NCBI GenBank assembly: GCA_964400165.1
Contig: CAYNSX010000017.1
Coordinates: forward strand, 1-45,318
Reading direction: 5' to 3'
Length of the DNA: 45,318 bases
Source of the DNA: CAYNSX01 sp964400165
GTDB lineage: Bacteria > Armatimonadota > Hebobacteria > CAYNSX01
Positions 17,805 to 24,742 of the stretch are shown here, piece by piece. The first letter of the stretch is position 1; every line of letters begins with the position of its first letter. The position numbers were made by a program, and so were the translations under genes. The notes beneath the pieces are model-generated. The model saw only the letters and a program-made list of their open reading frames with translations, was not told the DNA's origin and searched no databases.

Positions 17805-17810
17805 TACAAT
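17805..17810 (+). promoter_or_regulatory. -10 box (TACAAT) of the tRNA-Ala gene
   Basis: GGCTACAATAGAG places TACAAT at 17805-17810, 14 bases before the mature tRNA 5' end at 17824. The same GCTACAAT or GTACAAT word precedes doxX, the tmRNA and the methyltransferase, so it appears to be the common -10 of this genome. No convincing -35 is seen. Confidence 0.6.
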
Positions 17811-17823
17811 AGAGAGCCCGGTT

Positions 17824-17897
17824 GGGGCCGTGGTCTAGTGGTATGACAGGTCCCTCGCACGGACCAGACGGCGGTTCGATTCCGCCCGGCTCCACCA
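17824..17897 (+). tRNA. tRNA-Ala (anticodon CGC)
   Basis: Complete cloverleaf: acceptor GGGGCCG pairs with CGGCTCC, including the alanine identity pair G3-U70. The D arm is GTC/GAC. The anticodon stem GGTCC/GGACC closes the loop CTCGCAC, giving anticodon CGC for GCG codons. The T arm is GGCGG-TTCGATT-CCGCC. Discriminator A and an encoded CCA end it at 17897. The transcript is isolated, followed by a hairpin-rich repeat. Confidence 0.96.
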
Positions 17898-18056
17898 TCC
17901 TTCGCCCTCAAACAGCGAGGGCTTCGGGTGGCAGGCCACCCTTCGGATTCACTACTGCGGAGGATGCAGGTGGCCAGCCGGCGAAGGGTGCCCCCCGAAG
18001 CCTCTGGCGAAGGGGGGCGTAACCAGAGACTGCTGGCAGCGACAAAGAGGATAGCC
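17898..18056 (+). repeat. Palindromic repeat island after tRNA-Ala
   Basis: Contains TTCGCCCTC...GAGGGCTTCG (17901-17928), GGGTGGCAGGCCACCC (17933-17948) and a large palindrome with outer arms GCCCCCC/GGGGGGC (17990-18020). The TTCGCCC...GGGCTTCG pattern recurs after the tmRNA (about 31037) and near 45110, so this is a dispersed REP-like element. The first hairpin could also stop tRNA transcription. The stretch leads directly into the small zinc-ribbon gene, with weak GAGG at 18047-18050 as its ribosome site. Confidence 0.6.
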
Positions 18057-18242
18057 ATGACGAAGTGTTCGAGTTGCGGCAAGCCGATCGAGAACTTCCC
18101 CGATTTCCTGGACAAGGCGGTGGATGTGAAGTGCCGCGAGTGCTTCGGCACCGCGCCCAAGCCCTCCGACGGCGTCGTGCTGCCGCGCCTGGGCCGCCAG
18201 CGCACCGAGTTCGAAGACGAAGAAGAGGAAGCCGCGGCCTGA
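18057..18242 (+). CDS. Small zinc-ribbon protein (CxxC-CxxC)
   Basis: 61 aa: MTKCSSCGKPIENFPDFLDK, then VKCRECFGT and an acidic end (FEDEEEEAAA). Two CxxC pairs 26 residues apart (C4/C7 and C30/C33) can bind one zinc. This is the CxxC_CxxC or SSSS-type small ribbon seen as a stand-alone protein in many bacteria. The ATG at 18057 has a GAGG seven bases upstream. It ends 4 bases before the convergent flavoprotein gene. Function is unknown. Confidence 0.8.
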   Translation: MTKCSSCGKPIENFPDFLDKAVDVKCRECFGTAPKPSDGVVLPRLGRQRTEFEDEEEEAAA

Positions 18243-18245
18243 CCG

Positions 18246-19409
18246 TCAGATGACGGCGGTCTCTTTCGTCAGCGACCGCCCGTCGAACCGGCTTAGCGCA
18301 AAACTCGCGATAGGCAGGTCGGTCGTCCCGCGCGTCACCAGGTCGGCGAGGATCTGCCCGACCACCGGCGCCAGCATGAACCCGTGCCCGCTGTAACCGC
18401 TCGCTTGTAGGAATCCCGCGACCTGCTCCACGGGCCCGAGGATCGGCCGGTTGTCGGGCGAGACATCGTACCAACCCGCCCATTGGCGGATAACGCGCAG
18501 GTCGGCCAGGCAGGGCATCAGCCGCAGCGCCTCACGCGCCGAGCGTTCGAGGAACCGCACGGTGGAGCCGACTTCGTGCGTCTCCGGCGCCATCGGGTCG
18601 CTCACCTCGATGACGACCTCGCCCCGCAGCGTCTGGAAGATGGCGTGCCCGCGCAGCGACACGATGAATGGGTCGAGGAACGGCTTGTAGGACTCGGTCA
18701 CCATCGCCTCGCGCTTCATCGTGCGGATCGGCAGATCGACACCGAGTTGCGCGGCGAAGTGCCGGGCGTGCCCGCCGGCGGCGTTGATCACCCATTCGGT
18801 TTCTATATTACCGCGGCTGGTCTCGACGCGGCCCACCCGTCCGTTCTCCGCGCGCAGTTGCCGCACTTCAGTGAAGGTGTGCAGTTGCGCGCCGCGCCGC
18901 CGCGCCGCCCGCGCCAGCCCCCAAGTGAGCGCGAAATGCACCGCGACGCCGTCGCGGGCGTGGTAGGCGGCGCCGGCGATGCGGCTCGTGTCCAGCGGCG
19001 GCGCCCGGCGCTTCACTTCCGCGGGCGTCAGGACTCGCGTCGCCACGCCGAGTTCGTTCTGCGTGCGCGCATTCTCACGAAAGTACTCGAGCTCGTCATC
19101 GGTAAACGCGAGGAACAGGTATCCGTCCTGACGGAAGAGCGGGTCGAAGCCGAGTTCTGCGCCGAGGGACTCGTATCGCTGCTGGCTCGCCCGCGCCAGG
19201 ATGATGTCGTCGCGGCCGGCGAACTGTGCGCGCACGCCGCCCAGGCAGCGCCCGGTCGCCCCGCTGCTCAAATACGACCGCTCCAGCAGCACCACATCGC
19301 GCACGCCCGCTTTCGCCAGGTGATACGCCGCCGACAGGCCCGTGCACCCGCCGCCGATGATGACGACCGACGCAGTGCGTGGCAGTTCAGTAAGCGCGCG
19401 TGTGTTCAA
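18246..19409 (-). CDS. DAO-family FAD oxidoreductase, beta subunit of amine/amino-acid dehydrogenase
   Basis: 387-aa member of the D-amino-acid oxidase superfamily, like HcnC, opine oxidase OoxB or sarcosine oxidase beta. It has the FAD-binding VVIIGGGCTGLSAAYHLAKA at about residues 15-34 and ATGRCLGGVRAQF. The C-terminal block GWYDVSPDNRPILGPV, with QASGYSGHGFMLAPVVG, is typical of SoxB. It starts with TTG at 19409, overlapping the 3' end of the upstream gene (19387-21057) by 23 bases, so the two are coupled and almost certainly form one enzyme. Substrate (glycine, sarcosine, proline or an opine) cannot be told from sequence alone. Confidence 0.88.
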   Translation of the reverse strand: MNTRALTELPRTASVVIIGGGCTGLSAAYHLAKAGVRDVVLLERSYLSSGATGRCLGGVRAQFAGRDDIILARASQQRYESLGAELGFDPLFRQDGYLFLAFTDDELEYFRENARTQNELGVATRVLTPAEVKRRAPPLDTSRIAGAAYHARDGVAVHFALTWGLARAARRRGAQLHTFTEVRQLRAENGRVGRVETSRGNIETEWVINAAGGHARHFAAQLGVDLPIRTMKREAMVTESYKPFLDPFIVSLRGHAIFQTLRGEVVIEVSDPMAPETHEVGSTVRFLERSAREALRLMPCLADLRVIRQWAGWYDVSPDNRPILGPVEQVAGFLQASGYSGHGFMLAPVVGQILADLVTRGTTDLPIASFALSRFDGRSLTKETAVI

Positions 19410-21057
19410 CTTCGTCCGTTTCTCCGGCCAGGTCGCGCAACCGCACCGGCGCCAGTGGCGGGCGCTGCGTCGTCGGGCGCGTCAGGTGCGGGTCGGTGAC
19501 GCCCGCCTCGACCAGCATCTCCAGCATCCGCCCCGCGCAGTACTTCCCCTGGCACGGCCCCATCCCGATGCCCGAAAACCGCTTCAGCGATTCGCTGTCG
19601 GCGTAGCCGCCCGCGATGCAATGGCGCAGTTCGCCGTCGCTGACATCCTCGCACAGACAGACGACGCCCCCGTGCGGCGCGCCGGGCCGCGGGTTCGGCA
19701 GCGCCGAGATCGGCACCTGATTGCGCGCCTGGCCGTGCGGAAGCAGTTCGTCGCGGGCGCGGCGCGTGGCCGCGTCGCCCGCGCCGAGCGCCAGCGCCGC
19801 CGACAGCCCCGCCAGCCCGCCTTGCAGGATCGCAGTCCCCGCCCCCACCACGCCCGCCGCCTCGCCGCAGACGAACACGCGCTCGGCGCTGCTCTCCAGC
19901 GCGTCCGAGAGTTCGGGCGCCATCCCGCCCGGCTCGGCGCTGAAGCGCATCCGGCAGCCGATGACCGCGCACAAGTCGTTGTTCGGGCGCAGCCAGGGCG
20001 AGACGACCGCGCACCCGCGTGTCGGCGGGCGCGTGGCGCTCACCGTTACCGCCATCCCGGCGGCGCGCAGTTGCGCGGCGAGCGCGTCGTCCTGCTCAAG
20101 CAGCGCCGCCTCGGGCGCCGGGCGCACGCCCCACTCGTGCAGTACGCGTTGAATGGCGCGGCGCCCGTAAACATTCGGCAGGTCGCTGCCGGGGAATGTC
20201 GGGATGACATCGTAGGCGCCGGTGGCGATGATGAGCGCGTCGGGCTGCAGTTTCCGCAGCCCGTCCGGCCCGACCACCGGCAGGATGCCTGCCTCCCCGC
20301 CGATGACGGTCGTGTTCGCGAGCACGCTGATGCGCGCGGTGCCTGCGACTTGCGCGGCCAGCGCCGCAGCGACAACGGCTCCGGGTGTCCCCTCGAATTC
20401 GGGCGGCCCTTCGCGCACCGGCGCCGGGTCGAAGCGCAAGTGCCCGCCGAGGCGCGGGTTCTCGTCCACCAGCGTGACCGCGACGCCGGCGCTCGCCGCA
20501 GCGAGCGCTGCCGCCATCCCCGCCGGCCCGCCGCCGACGACCACCAGCGGCACGCGCTCCACTTCCCGCCGCGGCGCGGGCGGCGCAACTTGTCCATTTA
20601 CGGTCACGCGTCCGTGCCCCGCCAGCGCCCGCAGCATCCGGTAGAACCGCGGCCGCAGCCAGCGCGGCCGGATGAACAGCCGATACTGAAAGCCGGGCTT
20701 CAGCAGAAACGAACCGTAATCGAAGATGCGCAGCGCATCGTGCGCCACCGACGGCCAGGCGTTTTGCGAACGCACCGCCATCCCGCCCCGCACCGGCTCG
20801 GTGCAGGTGCGCACATTCGGGATGCCGTCCGCGGTGACGAAGCACTGCGCGCACTTCCCGATGGCGCAGCGAATGCCGCGCGGGCGGTGGAATTTGATGC
20901 TGCGCGCCAGTGTGCGGATGCCGGCGGCCAGCAGCGCCGCGCCGACCGTCTCGCCCGCATAGCCCAGCACCGGCCGCCCATCGAACAGGAAGCGCACGAC
21001 CGGCCCGCGGGCGAAGTCGAAGTCCGGGTGCTGCCAGATGCGGTGGTCCTGCGGCAC
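19387..21057 (-). CDS. HcnA-HcnB-like fused [2Fe-2S]/FAD/BFD subunit of dehydrogenase
   Basis: 556-aa multidomain electron-transfer subunit. Residues about 18-100 form a 2Fe-2S ferredoxin domain (HcnA-like) with IRCAIGKCAQCFV and a fourth cysteine in VRTCTEP. Residues about 165-450 form an FAD/NAD(P) pyridine-nucleotide oxidoreductase domain starting LVVVGGGPAGMAAALAAASA, with FVCGEAAGVVGAG near its end. Residues about 465-530 form a BFD-like [2Fe-2S] domain with VVCLCEDVSDGEL and GPCQGKYC. In hydrogen cyanide synthase and opine oxidase these parts are often separate genes. The GTG start is at 21057. It precedes and overlaps the DAO subunit gene. Confidence 0.88.
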   Translation of the reverse strand: MPQDHRIWQHPDFDFARGPVVRFLFDGRPVLGYAGETVGAALLAAGIRTLARSIKFHRPRGIRCAIGKCAQCFVTADGIPNVRTCTEPVRGGMAVRSQNAWPSVAHDALRIFDYGSFLLKPGFQYRLFIRPRWLRPRFYRMLRALAGHGRVTVNGQVAPPAPRREVERVPLVVVGGGPAGMAAALAAASAGVAVTLVDENPRLGGHLRFDPAPVREGPPEFEGTPGAVVAAALAAQVAGTARISVLANTTVIGGEAGILPVVGPDGLRKLQPDALIIATGAYDVIPTFPGSDLPNVYGRRAIQRVLHEWGVRPAPEAALLEQDDALAAQLRAAGMAVTVSATRPPTRGCAVVSPWLRPNNDLCAVIGCRMRFSAEPGGMAPELSDALESSAERVFVCGEAAGVVGAGTAILQGGLAGLSAALALGAGDAATRRARDELLPHGQARNQVPISALPNPRPGAPHGGVVCLCEDVSDGELRHCIAGGYADSESLKRFSGIGMGPCQGKYCAGRMLEMLVEAGVTDPHLTRPTTQRPPLAPVRLRDLAGETDEVEHTRAY

Positions 21058-21407
21058 GCACTCACTTGGTTCGGCTGAACGCGCGTTCGTCCTGCCAACA
21101 GTCAGTCAGTTACCGCAGGCCTCCGGCCTGTGCCGTTACAGGCGGGACGCCCGCGGTGACTGTTCTATCGCAAGTGATTCCTGGCAGGCAGAGTGCCTGC
21201 CCCCCAACCCTCTCCCCCTCCCCTCTCCCAAGTACTTGGGAGAGGGGCGAATCTCATAGAGCCTCCGTCACGCGAACAGGCGGGGAGAGGGTCGCTTATC
21301 CGCCCGGCCCTGAAAGGCCGGGCTCGCCGCGGGCCAGAGGCCCGCGCTACCCAAGGAGCGTGAAACCTTTTCCCCCCTCCCCCGTCTCTCCAGCAAGACC
21401 TCTCTCC
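21058..21407 (+). repeat. Intergenic hairpin island between divergent genes
   Basis: About 350 bases without a gene. It holds a string of short palindromes with unrelated arms: CAGGCC-TCC-GGCCTG (21122), GCGGG-ACG-CCCGC (21142), GGCAGGCA-GAG-TGCCTGCC (21183-21201), CCCGGCC-CTGAAA-GGCCGGG (21303-21322) and CGCGGGCC-AGA-GGCCCGCG (21329-21347). It also holds the CCCCTCTCCC-AAGTACTT-GGGAGAGGGG repeat (21221-21247). The ACAGGCGGGACGCC word recurs at 43594. Promoters for the divergent genes must lie here but none is convincing. Confidence 0.7.
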
Positions 21408-21419
21408 GGAGGAGGCTGT

Positions 21420-22397
21420 ATGCACCCATTCACCCGGTTTCGGCAGTCCATCGCGCTCGCCGCAGCAGTGGTCGCGGCGGCCGGCCTCGCGCACGCCAGC
21501 GCCCAGCACCCCAACATCCCCTGGCTCAACGATTGGGGCGCCGCGAAGGCGGAGGCGCAACGGCTGAACAAGCCCATCCTGTTCGTCTTCGGCGCGCCGC
21601 GCTGCGGGGGCGTCCCCGGCGTTTGGTGAAACGGCTACGATGGACTGGAGAGCCGTGTGCTCTCCGACCCAGCATTCGTTTCATCCAGTGACCTCTATGT
21701 CGCGGTCCGCTTCGACCCCTACGAGGACCCGGAGACCGCGAAGATTGTGGAGACCGTCGCCGGCGATCTGAAGAACGCCGGCGCGCTCATCGGCACGCCC
21801 GACGCCAAGCAGTTCGTCCGTCTCGGTGAAATCGCCCGCACCGCGCGCGGCAACCTCGGGCAGGGAATGCGCGAATTCGCCTTCCGCTACACGCCGAACG
21901 CGACCGCGGCCAAGTCCCCCGGCCCGGTGCCGTGGCTGAAGACCGTCTATGAGGCGCTCAACATCGCGCATTGCGATGCGCGCCCGCTGGTGCTGGTGCT
22001 GACTGACGGCGCGCTGGCGCCCGATGTCGAGAGCCGCCTGCGCGCCTTCGCCGCAAGCGACGCCTTCCGCGGGCAGTTCCATTATGTGCGCACGAGCAAG
22101 GCGAGCGACGCCACGGCCGTCACCGGCTTTGACGGCAAGCCCGGCATCTATTTCATCCAGCCGAAGAACTTCGGCTTGGCGGGCGCGGTCATCAGCCAGT
22201 CGCCGCTCACCGCCGAGCGCCTGGCACTCGACCCACTGGCCAAGTCGGCGCTGGCCACCTTCGCCAAAAGCCACAACCCCCTCGACCGCGACACGCATGT
22301 CGATAGCGGCCATTTCTGGGGTTACAAGTGGGCCGAAGGCCAGCCGTCAGGCCAGGGCACCGTCCCTCGGAATTCCAACCCGAGCGGAGGGCAATAG
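21420..22397 (+). CDS. Exported thioredoxin-like protein with in-frame TGA, likely selenoprotein
   Basis: 325 codons read through TGA at 21627-21629 (residue 70). The start ATG follows GGAGGAGG. A signal peptide (hydrophobic AAAVVAAAGLAHASA, about residues 14-28) precedes a thioredoxin-fold start: LNDWGAAKAEAQRLNKPILF, FGAPRC, then W-TGA-NGYDGLESRVLSDPAF. This aligns without gaps with the common Trx-like pattern W-C-x2-C-x2-LE-x2-V-x-S-x-P-x-F, so TGA sits on the first redox cysteine; the second Cys is Tyr here. A perfect 7-bp hairpin with loop CGTGT follows at SECIS distance. The C-terminal 250 residues continue in the same frame with no other stop and no recognised domain. The alternative is a nonsense-mutated gene. 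Confidence 0.75.
21647..21665 (+). promoter_or_regulatory. Candidate bacterial SECIS hairpin
   Basis: GGAGAGC (21647-21653) pairs perfectly with GCTCTCC (21659-21665) around the five-base loop CGTGT. The first loop G (21655) lies 25 bases after the TGA, within the distance window known for SelB-dependent SECIS elements, and the loop has the G-U sequence typical of them. The hairpin overlaps codons for the conserved LESRVLS, so it coexists with protein constraint. Confidence 0.65.
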
Positions 22398-22662
22398 ACC
22401 TCCGACACCTTTTGCTTAGCGATCACCGACCCGCCGCGGGCCGTCTGCGCAAGTGGATGGCCCGCGGCGTTCAGTTGTCCTTGCCCCTCCCCGTGTACGG
22501 GGAAGGGTTGGGGATGGGGTTCTACCTCTCCGCCCCTCTCCGTGAGACGGGGAGGGGTTGGGGGTGGGGTTGCAAATCCAGGAACCAGGGAGGCGGGGAG
22601 GCGGGAGAATCGGAAGGCAGTTTCGCCTCTCCGACTAACTACTAACCAGTAACCCCTCCCCC
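22398..22662 (+). repeat. Repeat-rich intergenic region
   Basis: Contains two diverged copies of the CCCTCTCC-type hairpin: CCTCCCCGTGTACGGGGA (about 22485-22505) and CCCCTCTCCGTGAGACGGGGAGGGG (about 22532-22556), both followed by GTTGGGGxTGGGGTT. AACCAGGGAGGCGGGGAGGCGGG (22582-22604) repeats a word seen at 12498 and, modified, at 24620. No coding frame is convincing. GTAACCCCTCCCCC precedes the next ATG without a clear ribosome site. Confidence 0.55.
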
Positions 22663-22887
22663 ATGCCCACTCCCCTCGGCCCCGATTGCCTGCGCCTGCT
22701 GCGACTGCTCCGTGAGGCAGCCGAGTTCCCACCGGAACTGGCGGCGCGCAGCGGGCTGCCGATTCGGGTCGTGCGCGGGTGCCTGGGGAAGTTGCGCCGC
22801 GCCGGCTACGCCGCGCGCCTCGAAGGCGGCCAGGGCAAGCACTCCATCACCGCGCAGGGGCGGAAGTTCTTGCGCCAGACCTCGTAA
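22663..22887 (+). CDS. Small winged-helix DNA-binding protein
   Basis: 74 aa with a helix-turn-helix pattern: CLRLLRLLREAAEFPPELAA (helices 1-2), SGLPIRVVRGCLGKLRRAGY (recognition helix) and the wing ARLEGGQGKHSITAQGRKFL. This matches the MarR/PadR or ScpB-like winged fold at minimal length, without a ligand-binding part. The start is the ATG at 22663. comM begins 53 bases after it on the same strand, so co-transcription is likely. Target is unknown. Confidence 0.7.
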   Translation: MPTPLGPDCLRLLRLLREAAEFPPELAARSGLPIRVVRGCLGKLRRAGYAARLEGGQGKHSITAQGRKFLRQTS

Positions 22888-22939
22888 CGCCTCACGACTC
22901 GGCAGGACTCACCCCGCTGCGGCGGGAAGTGAAAGAGCG

Positions 22940-24472
22940 ATGCTGGCACGGGTGTTCAGCGGCGCGCTCCAGGGCATTGACGGACTGCTGGTCGAAGTGC
23001 AAGTGGACCTGGCGCCCGGCAAGAACATGTTCGTCATCGTCGGCCTGCCCGACGCCACCGTGAAGGAATCGGGCGACCGCGTCGCCTCGGCGCTGCGCAA
23101 TGTCGGCTTCCGCTTTCCCACCACGCGCAAAGTCGTCGTCAACCTGGCGCCGAGCGACATCCGCAAGATCGGCTCCTCGTTCGACCTGCCCATCGCCCTC
23201 GGCGTCCTCGCCGCCACCGAGCAGTACACCGCCGACCGCCTCGACGACTTCGTCGCCCTCGGCGAACTCTCGCTCGACGGCTCGCTGCGGCCGGTGCGCG
23301 GCGTCCTGCCGCTCGTCCTGGCCGCCCGCGATGCGGGCAAATTAGCGGTGATTGTGCCGAAGGAGAACGCCAACGAGGCCGCGGTCGTGGACGGCATCCG
23401 CGCCTATTGCGCGTCGAACATCCCCGAGGCCGTCGAAATCCTCGCCCATCCCGACGCGCACATTCCGCTGGCGCCGTCGAGCAACGGCCATTTCGACCGC
23501 CCCGAGTACGGCGTCGACTTCCGCGAGGTGAAGGGCCTGCAGAATGTGAAGCGGGCGGTCGAGATCGCGGCGGCCGGCGGCCACAATGTCCTGCTCGCCG
23601 GCCCGCCCGGGTCCGGCAAGACGATGCTCGCCCGCCGCCTGCCGACCGTGCTCCCGCCCTTGAGCCGCGCCGAAGCGCTCGAAGTGACCAAAATCTATTC
23701 CATCGCCGGAACATTGCCGCGCGGCCACGGCCTCATCACCACGCGCCCCTTCCGGGCGCCGCACCACTCGATCTCGACGCCCGGACTCGTCGGCGGCGGC
23801 GCCATGCCGCGGCCGGGCGAAATCAGTCTCTCGCACCAGGGCGTGCTGTTCCTCGACGAACTGCCCGAGTTCACCCGCGACGCGCTCGAAAGTCTCCGCC
23901 AGCCGCTCGAAGACGGCATCGTCACCATCAGCCGCGCCGCCGGGTCGCTCACCTTTCCGGCGCGGATGACGCTGGTCGCGGCGATGAACCCGTGCCCGTG
24001 CGGGTTCTTCGGCGACCCGGTGCGCCAGTGTTCCTGTTCGCGCACGCGCATCCAGAGTTACCTGCGGCGGCTCTCCGGCCCGCTCCTCGACCGCATCGAC
24101 ATCCACATCGAAGTGCCGCGCCTGCGCGAGGACGAGTTGCTCGGCCAGCCCGACGGCGAACCGTCCGACGCGGTGCGCGCCCGCGTCTCCGTCGCCCGCG
24201 AGCGCCAGCAACAGCGCCTCGCCCCGACGGGCATTTCCTGCAATGCGCAGATGGGCAGCCGCCACTTGCAGGAGTTCTGCCAGGTGGATGACGAGGGCAA
24301 GGGCCTGCTGCAGATGGCCATCCGCGAATTGGGCCTCTCCGCCCGCGCCTACGACCGCATCCTGAAATTGGGCCGCACCATCGCCGACCTCGACGGCGTG
24401 GACGCCATCGCCCCCAACCACCTCGCCGAAGCCATCAACCTGCGGGGATTGGACAGGAAACTTTGGAATTAG
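22940..24472 (+). CDS. comM: YifB/ComM family Mg-chelatase-like AAA+ ATPase
   Basis: 510-aa protein. ComM is a hexameric branch-migration helicase that helps integrate transforming DNA; many YifB members are uncharacterised. The N-terminal Lon-protease-like domain starts MLARVFSGALQGIDGLLVEV, with GLPDATVKESGDRV. The AAA+ module has Walker A LLAGPPGSGKTMLARRLP (about residues 215-232), FRAPHHSISTPGLVGGG, Walker B VLFLDELPEF and the CPCGFFGDP zinc-like block with several cysteines. The C-terminal GLSARAYDRILKLGRTIADL is standard. Length is normal. The ATG at 22940 follows AAGTGAAAGAG. Confidence 0.94.
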   Translation: MLARVFSGALQGIDGLLVEVQVDLAPGKNMFVIVGLPDATVKESGDRVASALRNVGFRFPTTRKVVVNLAPSDIRKIGSSFDLPIALGVLAATEQYTADRLDDFVALGELSLDGSLRPVRGVLPLVLAARDAGKLAVIVPKENANEAAVVDGIRAYCASNIPEAVEILAHPDAHIPLAPSSNGHFDRPEYGVDFREVKGLQNVKRAVEIAAAGGHNVLLAGPPGSGKTMLARRLPTVLPPLSRAEALEVTKIYSIAGTLPRGHGLITTRPFRAPHHSISTPGLVGGGAMPRPGEISLSHQGVLFLDELPEFTRDALESLRQPLEDGIVTISRAAGSLTFPARMTLVAAMNPCPCGFFGDPVRQCSCSRTRIQSYLRRLSGPLLDRIDIHIEVPRLREDELLGQPDGEPSDAVRARVSVARERQQQRLAPTGISCNAQMGSRHLQEFCQVDDEGKGLLQMAIRELGLSARAYDRILKLGRTIADLDGVDAIAPNHLAEAINLRGLDRKLWN

Positions 24473-24742
24473 CGCGCTCGTCTGCGAACTGTGAACAGGG
24501 TGGATGGCAGTCCCCTCTCCCGACTCGGGAGAGGGGTGCGCTTGCCCCGAGCGCAGTCGAGGGGCGAAGCGGGGGTGAGGGCCTGCGCGGGCTGGACAGA
24601 AAACTCTGGAAGTAAAGAAGGGCAGGGAGGCGGGAAGGCAGGGAGGCAGTCAATTCCCATTCACTATTCACCCTTCACAATTCACCACTTTGCTCGCGCG
24701 AACCGGATAGAATCGCCCCACTCGGCAGGCTAGTCTGACGCT
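24473..24742 (+). repeat. Intergenic repeats and possible ada promoter
   Basis: CCCCTCTCCCGACTCGGGAGAGGGG (24511-24535) is a copy of the dispersed hairpin. The coding end of comM (LRGLDRKLWN) is partly echoed after it as CTGCGCGGGCTGGACAGAAAACTCTGGAAGTAA (24580-24615), a duplicated 3' end of the gene. GGGCAGGGAGGCGGGAAGGCAGGGAGGC follows. A lone -10 like TAGAAT at 24708-24713 lies 29 bases before the ada ATG. Confidence 0.55.

Noticed and set aside
17707..17898. Minus-strand peptide MVEPGGIEPPSG across tRNA-Ala
   Set aside because: This peptide is the well-known false translation of the antisense of tRNA T-arm and CCA. The similar MVEAGGIEPPSG at 30850-31032 comes from tmRNA.
21627..21629. 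TGA read as tryptophan (alternative genetic code)
   Set aside because: TGA ends many genes here at correct family lengths (hslV, hslU, pyrH, frr and others) and Trp is encoded by TGG throughout.
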